Source: a virus. From it: 28,816 nt of DNA. The stretch is taken from positions 1 through 28,816 of the IMG/VR virus record IMGVR_UViG_3300035698_001663. One strand, 5' to 3'. Of this stretch, positions 8,409-14,779 are shown one piece after another. Under the pieces are notes generated by a model. The model was not told where the DNA came from and made no database searches. It saw nothing but the letters and a program-made list of their open reading frames with translations. The position numbers and the translations under genes were made by a program. How positions within the stretch are numbered: the first letter of the stretch is position 1; every line of letters begins with the position of its first letter.

Positions 8409-9367
8409 TTTGTGGAGCCGGTGGTTTCATCGGTGGTCACATGGTTAAACGTCTTCTAGAAGAAGGCTATCAGGTAGTTGGTGTTGACATCAAACGTAAA
8501 CAGGACTGGTATCAACTGGATGAACGAGCACTAAATAAAGGCTGCTTTGATCTGCGTAATGCAGAGCACTGTATGTCCCTCCTACGCTCTCATCCTTCTG
8601 AGCTTTACCAGCTTGCTGCTGATATGGGTGGTGCTGGATACATCTTTACTGGAGAGCACGATGCTGACGTTATGCATAACTCAGCCTCTATCAATCTCAA
8701 CATCGCTAATGCGGTTAAAGAGAACGCTCCCAAGTGTAAGGTCTTCTACTCTTCCTCAGCCTGCATCTACCCAGGCGAGAATCAGACAGATCCAGAGAAC
8801 CCTAACTGCAAGGAGGACTCTGCTTATCCCGCTAACCCAGACTCAGAATACGGGTGGGAGAAACTATTCTCCGAACGTCTATGGAAGTCCTACTCTAGGA
8901 ATTATGGTATCCAAGTTCGTATCGCTAGGTTCCACAATATCTTTGGGCCTTATGGCACTTGGACAGGTGGAAAAGAGAAAGCTCCTGCTGCAATGTCTCG
9001 TAAAGCTATCCTAGCTGGTGAGTCTATGGAGGTCTGGGGGCCAGGAACTCAGACACGCTCTTTCCTATACGTTGACGAATGCGTGGAGGCCGTTCGACGC
9101 CTAATGCAGGCAGACACAGAGAGCATTATCAACATCGGCTCTGATGAAATGATATCCATTAACGGGCTGGCTCGTATGGCTCTTTCCATTGTAGATAAAG
9201 ACTCTACCTGCATTGAAAACATTGAGGGTCCAGTAGGAGTAATGGGTCGCTGTTCTGACAACACTCTCATGGAACAAGTCCTCGGCTGGAAACCCTCTAT
9301 GACTCTTGTAGAAGGCATGGAATTTACTCTGGATTGGATCCGAGAAGAGATGGTTACCAAGGTATAA
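8390..9367 (+). CDS. GDP-mannose 3,5-epimerase-like extended SDR
   Basis: The 325-residue protein matches plant-type GDP-mannose 3,5-epimerase (GME) unusually well for a phage protein. It has GAGGFIGGHMV at the N-terminus, LAADMGGAGYIF, SSACIYP with catalytic Cys125, Tyr154-x-x-x-Lys158 (YGWEK), RFHNIFGPYGTW, and GGKEKAPAA with Lys197. Cys and Lys at these places are the acid/base pair of GME. The known reaction converts GDP-D-mannose to GDP-L-galactose or GDP-L-gulose. It is the last gene of the sugar operon, and its stop (TAA 9365-9367) lies inside the TATAAT element of the next transcription unit. Confidence 0.88.
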   Translation: MEKRAIVCGAGGFIGGHMVKRLLEEGYQVVGVDIKRKQDWYQLDERALNKGCFDLRNAEHCMSLLRSHPSELYQLAADMGGAGYIFTGEHDADVMHNSASINLNIANAVKENAPKCKVFYSSSACIYPGENQTDPENPNCKEDSAYPANPDSEYGWEKLFSERLWKSYSRNYGIQVRIARFHNIFGPYGTWTGGKEKAPAAMSRKAILAGESMEVWGPGTQTRSFLYVDECVEAVRRLMQADTESIINIGSDEMISINGLARMALSIVDKDSTCIENIEGPVGVMGRCSDNTLMEQVLGWKPSMTLVEGMEFTLDWIREEMVTKV

Positions 9368-9368
9368 T
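9363..9368 (+). promoter_or_regulatory. TATAAT -10 element placed 5 nt before ATG 9374
   Basis: TATAAT lies 5 nt upstream of the ATG at 9374 and overlaps the stop codon of the epimerase gene. No convincing -35 hexamer is seen 16-18 nt upstream. The run TATAATAAGCTATGAAC is nearly identical to the one before the recombinase gene at 10881 (two differences in 17 nt). Normal sigma70-type spacing would put +1 within about 1 nt of the ATG, so the transcript would be leaderless. Confidence 0.6.
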
Positions 9369-9373
9369 AAGCT

Positions 9374-9495
9374 ATGAACACCAGCTACCAGATCATCGTG
9401 TGTGGAGGACGCGGTTACGAGGCAAAGGAACTAATAACATGATAAAACAAGCAGAGGAACACGGAGTTCCCGTACTTAGGATTGAAGGAACATGA
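9374..9495 (+). pseudogene. Remnant of a DUF2493/SLOG-type gene, now two tiny ORFs
   Basis: Two micro-ORFs lie end to end: 9374-9442 (22 residues, starting MNTSYQIIVCGGRGY) and 9439-9495 (18 residues, MIKQAEEHGVPVLRIEGT). They are joined by an ATGA overlap, and the second joins MazG by another ATGA. The first looks like the N-terminal nucleotide-binding strand and glycine loop of DUF2493/SLOG proteins, and the second like their C-terminal A-x-x-x-G-V-P-V strand, so the middle has apparently been deleted and the frame shifted. The pieces may persist as leader peptides that carry ribosomes from the putative leaderless start to MazG. The assignment is by eye from short segments. Confidence 0.5.
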
Positions 9496-9821
9496 ACTTT
9501 AAGGAATATGATGTAAACGTAGCCAAGACGGCAATCTACCCTAGTAGGGGTAGTAACATCCATTACCCAACTCTGGGTCTAGGAGGAGAGGTTGGAGAGA
9601 TCTTCGAAAAGCTAAAGAAGATTGCCCGCGATAAGGGTGGGAATATGTCTACTCAGGATAGGAAAGATCTTATGCATGAATGCGGTGACGTACTCTGGTA
9701 TCTCTCTACCTTCCTTTTCGAGCTTGGTTACTCTCTAGAAGAGGCAGCTAAAGCTAATAACAAAAAGCTACTTGATCGTCAAGCCCGTGGAGTCATCGGG
9801 GGCTCAGGAGACAACCGCTAA
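9492..9821 (+). CDS. MazG-like nucleotide pyrophosphohydrolase
   Basis: The 109-residue single-domain protein has the all-alpha NTP pyrophosphatase signature: GGEVGEIFEKLKK supplies the E-x-x-E Mg ligands of the first helix pair, and HECGDVLWYLSTFLFELG supplies the E-x-x-D of the second. Small MazG proteins hydrolyse (d)NTPs to monophosphates. In phages they are linked to nucleotide-pool control and possibly to host stress signalling. The start overlaps the preceding micro-ORF as ATGA, and the stop overlaps the next gene as TAATG, so it is translated as part of a chain from ATG 9374. Confidence 0.88.
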   Translation: MNFKEYDVNVAKTAIYPSRGSNIHYPTLGLGGEVGEIFEKLKKIARDKGGNMSTQDRKDLMHECGDVLWYLSTFLFELGYSLEEAAKANNKKLLDRQARGVIGGSGDNR

Positions 9822-10030
9822 TGCCTTTTTACCAATACCACTGTTCAGGGTGTGATATGATTTGGGAGAAGTTCGCCTCTATGACAGAGGACTACATTAA
9901 CCCAGCTACCCACTGTCCTGAATGCGACCCTAAAGAGAAAGAGGAGGGAACCATGCAAAAGTATCTTGGAGATTGCACCCCTAGGTTTAACCTCAAGGGT
10001 AACGGTTGGTTTAAAGGAGGTATGTCGTGA
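9821..10030 (+). CDS. FmdB-like zinc-ribbon protein
   Basis: The 69-residue protein starts MPFYQYHCSGCDMIWE and has CPEC at about residues 37-40, giving the C-x-x-C...C-x-x-C zinc ribbon of the FmdB regulatory family. The end, FNLKGNGWFKGG, matches the family's usual short tail after the ribbon. Such proteins are often small nucleic-acid- or protein-binding factors; no enzymatic role is indicated. It sits between MazG and a hypothetical gene with one-base or four-base overlaps, so it is certainly co-transcribed with them. Confidence 0.8.
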   Translation: MPFYQYHCSGCDMIWEKFASMTEDYINPATHCPECDPKEKEEGTMQKYLGDCTPRFNLKGNGWFKGGMS

Positions 10031-10542
10031 TTGAACCGAAAGAAGATCAAGATGAGACGCTTCGTAACCACCTCAGAGAAGGGCTTCTCCGTCTAGATGA
10101 TGGCTTCCACTACTTCCCCGAAAACAGGAGAGCCATTAGCTCGCATGAGATTCGAATTATTGGAGAACTTCTCGAAGAGAAAAACAAGGAGTGGGATAAG
10201 CAAGTAAAGAAAGACCTTGCGAAAAGAAGTGTTGATATGACGATCCACGAAAAGGCTTTCGCCAGAGTCATGAAAAAAATGGAAGGAAACGTAGTCCAAT
10301 TCCATGCGAAGCATGGCGTTACCTCCTTCCACCCTAAGAACCAAACCCAAGTTCTAAGTATGGCCCGGATTATGTTCACGGCTAGGTATGAAGAAGGATG
10401 GTACTCTGACGATGAGGGGTGCCCTTTCCCAGCCGATAGGATTTACGAAGATTACCTCTCCCGACACGCTCTCGTGTATCTCTATGCTCGTAGTGTTCGG
10501 GAGTATGAAGGAATTGAAGTCTTCAAACCAGAGCCCCTGTAA
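10027..10542 (+). CDS. Conserved phage hypothetical protein
   Basis: This 171-residue protein starts at GTG 10027, overlapping the zinc-ribbon stop as GTGA. The N-terminal half has ISSHEIRIIGELLEEKNKEWDKQVKKD, a helical segment of a kind often seen in hypothetical proteins of T4-like phages. The C-terminal half contains YEEGWYSDDEGCPFPADRIYEDYL. No catalytic motif, signal peptide or membrane span is seen. The next gene begins at the last base of its stop (TAATG). The function is unknown; operon position suggests a role near nucleotide or replication metabolism. Confidence 0.75.
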   Translation: MIEPKEDQDETLRNHLREGLLRLDDGFHYFPENRRAISSHEIRIIGELLEEKNKEWDKQVKKDLAKRSVDMTIHEKAFARVMKKMEGNVVQFHAKHGVTSFHPKNQTQVLSMARIMFTARYEEGWYSDDEGCPFPADRIYEDYLSRHALVYLYARSVREYEGIEVFKPEPL

Positions 10543-10877
10543 TGAAACTTAATAGCCCGCCGATGAGGGCAGCCCGACTTGAATCTGAGAAATCCACTCA
10601 CCGTTTCAAGATTGGTGCTGCCATTGCCAAAGGCAAAAAAGTTCTAAGCAAAGCTTCTAACACCAATAAGACTAACCCTCGGTTTGGTAGTGGTAATTAT
10701 GATACCCTACACGCCGAGGGTCACGCTATCTATAGAGCAGTAAGACAGGGAATTGATATCTCTGGGGCTAGCATTTACGTCTATAGGCTTAACGAGAACC
10801 TCGCCAAGCCTTGCCCTGGGTGTATGGCTCTGATTAGAAAGTTTGGTATCAAAGAAGTGGTGTATACTGGAGTCTGA
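10542..10877 (+). CDS. Cytidine/deoxycytidylate deaminase-fold protein
   Basis: The 111-residue product has the zinc-site motifs of the CDA superfamily: LHAEGHAI (His57, Glu59) and PCPGCMALI (Cys91, Cys94). The strand-loop FKIGAAIAKGKKVLSKASN before them is the usual KxG...G...N element. It is shorter than dCMP deaminase, and a second, fuller dCMP deaminase lies at 19008, so this one may act on a different cytidine- or guanine-type substrate. All zinc ligands and the catalytic Glu are present. It directly precedes the recombinase, and its stop is 4 nt before the next TATAAT. Confidence 0.8.
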   Translation: MKLNSPPMRAARLESEKSTHRFKIGAAIAKGKKVLSKASNTNKTNPRFGSGNYDTLHAEGHAIYRAVRQGIDISGASIYVYRLNENLAKPCPGCMALIRKFGIKEVVYTGV

Positions 10878-10880
10878 GTC

Positions 10881-10886
10881 TATAAT
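10881..10886 (+). promoter_or_regulatory. TATAAT -10 element placed 5 nt before ATG 10892
   Basis: TATAATAAGGCATGAAC repeats the 9363 element with two changes, including the same 5-nt gap to ATG. The best -35 candidate at 17-nt spacing (10858-10863) matches TTGACA poorly. The expected +1 falls on or next to the A of the start codon, giving a leaderless recombinase mRNA. No Shine-Dalgarno sequence is visible downstream of that point. Confidence 0.6.
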
Positions 10887-10891
10887 AAGGC

Positions 10892-11866
10892 ATGAACAGT
10901 AACGTCATTGAAAAGCTAAAGAACGCGGGGCTTCTATCAGATTCAGTAGAAGATTTAGGCTTTGTTTCCACAGGAAGCTATGCTCTAAACAAGGTTATCT
11001 CAGGTAACTATCGAGATGGTATCCCTATTGGGGGTATCAGTCAGTTTCATGGTGAGGCGAGTACTGCTAAGACTGTATTCGCTACCCATATCCTGAAGGA
11101 AGCCCAAGCTCTAGGGCATTACACAATGCTGGTAGATAGTGAGAACGCTTACAATGCAACGTTCGCAGAGCATCTGGGCCTTGACCCAAAGAAGCTAATC
11201 TACGCTGCCCCAGAAACCGTAGAGGATTGCTTCAACGTCATAGAGCAGACTATCAAGGAGATTAGGGAGCTAGACAAGGACACCCCTATTGTCATTGCAT
11301 ACGATAGTATAGCTGTCTCTCCTTCCAAGGCAGAGTACGAAGCTGAGAACTACGATGGCAACAATATGCAGGGAGCAGTTAGAGCTAAGTGTGTGGGTAA
11401 TTGCCTGAAGAAGATCAACCCTATCCTCCGCAAGTATAAGGTAGCCCTCATCATCATCAATCAGATCAGAAACAAGGTGGGTGTTATGTTTGGTAGTCCA
11501 GACACAATGGCTTCTGGTGGTAAGTCCCTAGAGTACTACCTGTCAGTCAATATGAAAACGATCTCGAATAAGACAAGCGATCTTATCAAGGATGAGCATG
11601 GTGACGCTATGGGTATTGAGGGACGCCTCCGTAACACTAAAAATAAGGTATCCCTACCCTTCCGAGAGACTGAGTTCAGACTACTATTCAATAAGGGCCT
11701 GATTCCTCACTATGGCCTGTTGGAAGAACTTGTGAAGGAAGGAACAGTAATTCAGGGTGGAGCCTGGTATACCTTTGGGGACATGAAATTCCAAAAGAAG
11801 ACGTTTATCGACCAGTTCCCTACAGAAAAGTTCAAGCCCATTAGAGATCACCTGGGTCTTTCCTAA
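10892..11866 (+). CDS. uvsX: UvsX/RecA-family strand-exchange recombinase
   Basis: The 324-residue protein has a RecA-type ATPase core. The Walker A loop is HGEASTAKTVFATHIL (GEASTAKT, residues 54-61), with Ala where the canonical loop has Gly. Walker B is TPIVIAYDSIAV, and VALIIINQIRNKVG followed by MASGGKSLEYYLS matches the loop L1/L2 region of phage UvsX. Substitution of the Walker A glycine also occurs in T4 UvsX. The protein forms presynaptic filaments on single-stranded DNA for recombination-dependent replication and repair. It appears to start its own transcription unit from the TATAAT at 10881. Confidence 0.9.
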   Translation: MNSNVIEKLKNAGLLSDSVEDLGFVSTGSYALNKVISGNYRDGIPIGGISQFHGEASTAKTVFATHILKEAQALGHYTMLVDSENAYNATFAEHLGLDPKKLIYAAPETVEDCFNVIEQTIKEIRELDKDTPIVIAYDSIAVSPSKAEYEAENYDGNNMQGAVRAKCVGNCLKKINPILRKYKVALIIINQIRNKVGVMFGSPDTMASGGKSLEYYLSVNMKTISNKTSDLIKDEHGDAMGIEGRLRNTKNKVSLPFRETEFRLLFNKGLIPHYGLLEELVKEGTVIQGGAWYTFGDMKFQKKTFIDQFPTEKFKPIRDHLGLS

Positions 11867-11909
11867 ATAATTCGGGATTACTTTCCGAGAAAATACTTAC
11901 CGAGGCTAT

Positions 11910-11915
11910 TATAAT
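11910..11915 (+). promoter_or_regulatory. TATAAT -10 element abutting ATG 11916/11919
   Basis: TTATAATATGATG places the hexamer directly against the first ATG and 3 nt from the second. This is closer than in the 9363 and 10881 cases, so the true start could be the second ATG, or TATAAT may be fortuitous. No good -35 is visible. The 49-nt gap after the recombinase gene contains no hairpin. Confidence 0.4.
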
Positions 11916-12218
11916 ATGATGAGAGAATACGCCGACTTCACCTACGACAACCTGGCCGATGCCATCAACAAGGCTATTTCCAGGAAGGTAGGACGAACTC
12001 CCAAGCCAGTAAAAGAAGAGAGTAACAAACCTCTCTCCAAGGATGCTCAGACTATTTTTGAGCTTCTGAAGGCAGAGAAGAAACCCCAAGGTAAGTCTTG
12101 GATCCTCCTCAATGCTGGAATTGATGCCGCTGATTGGACTGACACAATTAACGAACTTAAGAACCATAATCTCGTAACTCAAACTGGTGCCAAACGAGGC
12201 ACAAAATACCATGCTTAG
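11916..12218 (+). CDS. Small protein with winged-helix-like C-terminal domain
   Basis: The 100-residue protein has a basic linker (VGRTPKPVKEESNK) followed by about 55 residues that look like a winged helix: IFELLKAEKKPQGKSWILL, then IDAADWTDTINELKNHNLVTQT and a short wing GAKRGTKYHA. This is the arrangement of MarR/DprA-type helix-turn-helix domains in which the helix is followed by a wing of a few beta residues. A DNA-binding or regulatory role is likely but not proven. Two ATG starts (11916, 11919) are possible. It overlaps the DUF932 gene by 8 nt. Confidence 0.7.
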   Translation: MMREYADFTYDNLADAINKAISRKVGRTPKPVKEESNKPLSKDAQTIFELLKAEKKPQGKSWILLNAGIDAADWTDTINELKNHNLVTQTGAKRGTKYHA

Positions 12219-12981
12219 AAACGAAGAACTGCTCCGTGAAACCTGTCCTGCGATTTTTGCTACTGGCCCCGAAGAGGCCCGTGTCTCTGATCGATACTCT
12301 TTCCTCTCTACCGAAGAGATCCTCAACCACTTCCAAGAAGAGGGCTGGGAGGTCGTTTACGCTGGTCAGGTGAAAACCCGTACTTGGAGCCCTGAACACG
12401 CTCGTCATGTGGTTCGTCTTCGTCACGAATCTAGTTTTGAGCAGGATTTCGGTGTTGGTGATTCCGTTCCTGAGCTTGTTCTTATGAACGCTCACAACGG
12501 TCTTGCTGGTCACACTCTGAAAGCAGGAGTGTTCCGCTTTGTCTGCTCTAATGGAATGATTGTTTCGGACACAGAGTTCGGTAGCATCTACTTCCGCCAC
12601 GTTGGCTTCGACCCTTCCCAAGTCCGAAAAGCTTCTGACACACTTCTGGCTAACGCTACGAAGATTTCCAACGTCATTAACAAGTGGGAGGGCATTGATC
12701 TTACGTTCGACCGCAGTTCTAGCTTCGTTAAGGAAGCTGCTGCCCTTCGCTTTGATGCTTTCGATGATGAAATGCTTCTCAACCTGAATACGGCTCGTCG
12801 TCCTGGCGATACGGGTAGCAATCTGTGGAAGACCTTTAACCGTGTTCAGGAGAACCTGACCAAGGGTGGCTTCATTAAGCAGAAGACTGGCCGCAAAGTG
12901 CGAGAGATCACTAACATTCAGCTTGACGTTAATCTCAACACTCAACTGTGGGATCTGGCTTCTCAATACGCTAGCAACTAA
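12211..12981 (+). CDS. DUF932 phage/plasmid-like protein
   Basis: The 256-residue protein carries the core DUF932 region: PELVLMNAHNGLAGHTLKAG followed by FRFVCSNGMIVSD. These proteins are common in phages and plasmids and are usually near recombination or replication genes; the biochemical role is not established. I chose ATG 12211 (overlapping the upstream stop) over GTG 12187 because MLRNEELLRETCP looks like the natural start. Its Arg codons are almost all CGN and its Leu codons favour CTT/CTG, unlike the AGA/AGG- and CTA-rich sugar operon, which suggests high expression. A strong terminator follows. Confidence 0.88.
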   Translation: MLRNEELLRETCPAIFATGPEEARVSDRYSFLSTEEILNHFQEEGWEVVYAGQVKTRTWSPEHARHVVRLRHESSFEQDFGVGDSVPELVLMNAHNGLAGHTLKAGVFRFVCSNGMIVSDTEFGSIYFRHVGFDPSQVRKASDTLLANATKISNVINKWEGIDLTFDRSSSFVKEAAALRFDAFDDEMLLNLNTARRPGDTGSNLWKTFNRVQENLTKGGFIKQKTGRKVREITNIQLDVNLNTQLWDLASQYASN

Positions 12982-13043
12982 AAATCTTTCTAGTCCTAGA
13001 GTTTTTTGAACTAAATACTAACGAGAGCTTTGCTTGCGCTCTT

Positions 13044-13086
13044 GGGAGGGACCGTTTTTCCCCCGTCAACGGTCCCTCCCTTTTTT
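13044..13086 (+). terminator. Rho-independent terminator after DUF932
   Basis: GGGAGGGACCGTT (13044-13056) pairs perfectly with AACGGTCCCTCCC (13068-13080), a 13-bp GC-rich stem with an 11-nt loop, followed by six T. This is the strongest terminator in the window. The next ATG (13090) is only 3 nt beyond the T run. Confidence 0.92.
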
Positions 13087-13089
13087 CCA

Positions 13090-13419
13090 ATGAAGAAGAC
13101 ACCTTTTAGAAAACCCTATAGCATGACCAATGTAGATGGTCACTATATTACGAAGACGCAACTAGCCTTCTTTCTAAATGACTACGCTCCTAGAGAGAGA
13201 ATAGAAGCCCTTACTTCAGATGAGTTCACCAAGTATTACGAGAACTGCGTAATATACAATCTGATCTATGATAAGATGGACATGGATCCTGGGTGTGCTG
13301 TCCTGTATTGGGATCCTAGGAAGGAAAGAGTAGCTATCCTAGCTCCCATTAGGGGGGCATTCCCTTCAGTAGAGACGCTACCCAGCATACTCAAGAAAAT
13401 CAAAAACCCCTTTAAGTAA
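13090..13419 (+). CDS. Hypothetical protein starting right after a terminator
   Basis: The frame is open from a TTG at 13030, but that start lies upstream of the terminator, so ATG 13090 (109 residues, MKKTPFRKPYSMTNVDGHYI) or ATG 13123 is more credible. Seen in the protein: TKTQLAFFLNDYAPRERIEAL, then TKYYENCVIYNLIYDKMDMDPGCAVLYWDP, and a basic end KKIKNPFK. I do not recognise the family. It has no Shine-Dalgarno sequence and no visible promoter, so expression must rely on readthrough or an unseen signal. It is followed by a palindrome and the 2OG oxygenase gene. Confidence 0.7.
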   Translation: MKKTPFRKPYSMTNVDGHYITKTQLAFFLNDYAPRERIEALTSDEFTKYYENCVIYNLIYDKMDMDPGCAVLYWDPRKERVAILAPIRGAFPSVETLPSILKKIKNPFK

Positions 13420-13437
13420 AGGACTACGGGCCTCCTA

Positions 13438-13452
13438 ACGCTATGATAGCGT
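13438..13452 (+). promoter_or_regulatory. 15-bp perfect palindrome over a TATGAT -10, 5 nt before ATG 13453
   Basis: ACGCTATGATAGCGT is a perfect inverted repeat (7-bp arms, one central base). It contains TATGAT (13442-13447), whose distance to ATG 13453 (5 nt) equals that in the 9363 and 10881 elements. It could be an operator over a leaderless promoter or an RNA hairpin; no good -35 is visible. Confidence 0.5.
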
Positions 13453-14046
13453 ATGATGGTCACTGTACACAACCCGGAGCCAACTTTCGTTACGGCAGAA
13501 AACGCTGTAACAGAAGAGTTGGCTCAAAAACTAATTGAGCTAGTAGATCAAAGGGGAAAGAGATCTGCTTGGTCTTATAACCCCGATTGTTTGGAGATGC
13601 AGATTGCTAATCCATTCAGCCAGGTTTCCCGCAAGAACGATGAGAAGATTGTAGACGTACTACCTGATCTCTTTGCTCTAGGGGAAAGCTGCATGAGGAA
13701 GATGAACTTCCTCTTCAAGAATAACGCTTGTGATTACGTCACAGGCTATCACGGCTTTTGGATCCTCCGATATGATGTTGGAGGCAAGTTCGATATGCAC
13801 TGTGATTGGGACTCTGGCCCCAATGGAATTCGACCTCCTGTAGTTGCTACAGCCTGTGTCCTCCTAAATGACCAGTTTACAGGAGGGGAGACCTTACTGC
13901 TTACCCCTCCAGAGAAGGAGTTCTTCATTAAACGAACTAAGTACTCTCTAGCGATGTGGGACGGGTTTACTCAGCATAAAGTAGCACCTGTTACAGAAGG
14001 ACAAAGGTACGTCCTAATTATGCACTACACAGGAAATGTTAAGTAA
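13453..14046 (+). CDS. 2-oxoglutarate/Fe(II)-dependent oxygenase (prolyl-4-hydroxylase-like)
   Basis: The 197-residue protein has the double-stranded beta-helix iron site. The H-x-D motif is His116-Cys-Asp118 in KFDMHCDWD, the distal iron ligand is His175 in TQHKVAPVTEGQRYVL, and Arg185 is placed to bind the 2-oxoglutarate carboxylate. FTGGETLLL is the usual strand between them. Family members hydroxylate proteins, nucleic acid bases or small molecules; the substrate cannot be read here. The TATGAT palindrome sits just upstream, and the following gene starts at the final base of the stop (TAATG). Confidence 0.85.
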   Translation: MMVTVHNPEPTFVTAENAVTEELAQKLIELVDQRGKRSAWSYNPDCLEMQIANPFSQVSRKNDEKIVDVLPDLFALGESCMRKMNFLFKNNACDYVTGYHGFWILRYDVGGKFDMHCDWDSGPNGIRPPVVATACVLLNDQFTGGETLLLTPPEKEFFIKRTKYSLAMWDGFTQHKVAPVTEGQRYVLIMHYTGNVK

Positions 14047-14294
14047 TGGGTTGGATTTGGAATAGCCACAAGAAGCCTCAGAAGAAAACTAAGCTGAACT
14101 TCGACTCTAAGAATAGACGAGAGAATCAGATTAGTGGTAAGCTGAGAGTTACGCTTGAACTAGATATGGATTACCCAGGCGCAATCGATATCGCTCAAGC
14201 TATTAGGGATACCAAGCTTTCGTTTGCTCTCCCTACAGGCATCGAACTAAATGATGCTCACCTATCAAGAGTAGAGATTCTAAGTGAGAAGTAA
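14046..14294 (+). CDS. Small hypothetical protein
   Basis: The 82-residue product begins with a basic segment (MGWIWNSHKKPQKKTKLNF) and continues with an alpha/beta portion: GKLRVTLELDMDYPGAIDIAQAIRDTKLSFALPTGI. The start overlaps the oxygenase stop by one base. No motif for catalysis, metal binding or membrane insertion is visible. The family is not recognised; being in a chain of overlapping genes supports it as real. Confidence 0.65.
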   Translation: MGWIWNSHKKPQKKTKLNFDSKNRRENQISGKLRVTLELDMDYPGAIDIAQAIRDTKLSFALPTGIELNDAHLSRVEILSEK

Positions 14295-14451
14295 GAACGT
14301 TGATGAACAGGATATGTCCTGGAAGCCTTTCGGGCTAAACCTAACATATGGGCAATGGGAGCTATGCAGTTCAGTTTTTATCCAAAAGTGGATAGGTCAA
14401 TACCTAGATACTAAGGAGAATAAGAAAAATGCCCACACCATATACCCCTAA
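14284..14451 (+). CDS. Hidden small ORF (55 residues) bridging two genes
   Basis: A frame from GTG 14284 (or ATG 14314, 45 residues) to TAA 14451 fills the only gap between 14294 and 14429. The product includes MSWKPFGLNLTYGQWELC and IQKWIGQYLDTKE, which looks like a compact Trp-rich protein rather than random frame. It overlaps the upstream gene by 11 nt and the downstream gene by 23 nt, and the AAGGAG ribosome-binding site of the next gene lies within it. This is typical phage packing. There is no recognised family. Confidence 0.5.
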   Translation: MRSKNVDEQDMSWKPFGLNLTYGQWELCSSVFIQKWIGQYLDTKENKKNAHTIYP

Positions 14452-14779
14452 AACAAGAGCCCTCAGTCCCACCCGTATTCAAAAGATTTGTAAAGACCTT
14501 ATTGGAGAGTCGGGAGACGATAGAGGCTTGGCGCTAGAAGCCCATAAGTTTTTCAAGGCAATGGTGGAGGAGAATCCCCAAGACAATGCAGCTAAACAGC
14601 TAATGGTCGATTGCCTAAAAGCAGCACAGACTTCGAAGAACAACGTCATTAAGATTCTAGACTTGGTTATCAAGCTAGAAGATAAGCTTCCCGAAACGGA
14701 TAAAACAAAGAATAGTGCGTCGAATAACAATAGTGTCTTTAGTCAATTGGATTCCTTCCTAGATGAGCAAAAAAAATAA
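14429..14779 (+). CDS. Helical hypothetical protein
   Basis: The 116-residue, largely helical protein has a clear AAGGAG ribosome-binding site about 10 nt before ATG 14429. Residues 30-85 (ALEAHKFFKAMVEENPQDNA, then SKNNVIKILDLVIKLEDK) form two or three amphipathic helices. The tail is Asn/Ser-rich and ends FLDEQKK. A weak resemblance to the central helices of small terminase subunits was noted but is not enough for a call. It overlaps the Clp-like ATPase gene by 17 nt, so the two are probably expressed together and may interact. Confidence 0.7.
   Translation: MPTPYTPKTRALSPTRIQKICKDLIGESGDDRGLALEAHKFFKAMVEENPQDNAAKQLMVDCLKAAQTSKNNVIKILDLVIKLEDKLPETDKTKNSASNNNSVFSQLDSFLDEQKK

Noticed and set aside
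8547-9014. 155-codon plus-strand ORF inside the GME-like gene
   Set aside because: It lies wholly within a strongly supported epimerase gene in another frame and has low-complexity Leu/Ser/Thr content.
12157-12966. 269-codon minus-strand ORF opposite DUF932
   Set aside because: It is the mirror of a clear DUF932 gene with CGN/CTN-rich codons, which tends to keep the opposite strand open; no start signal and no recognisable domain.
14429-14779. Small terminase subunit
   Set aside because: A faint resemblance in helix spacing only; no large terminase nearby and no diagnostic motif.
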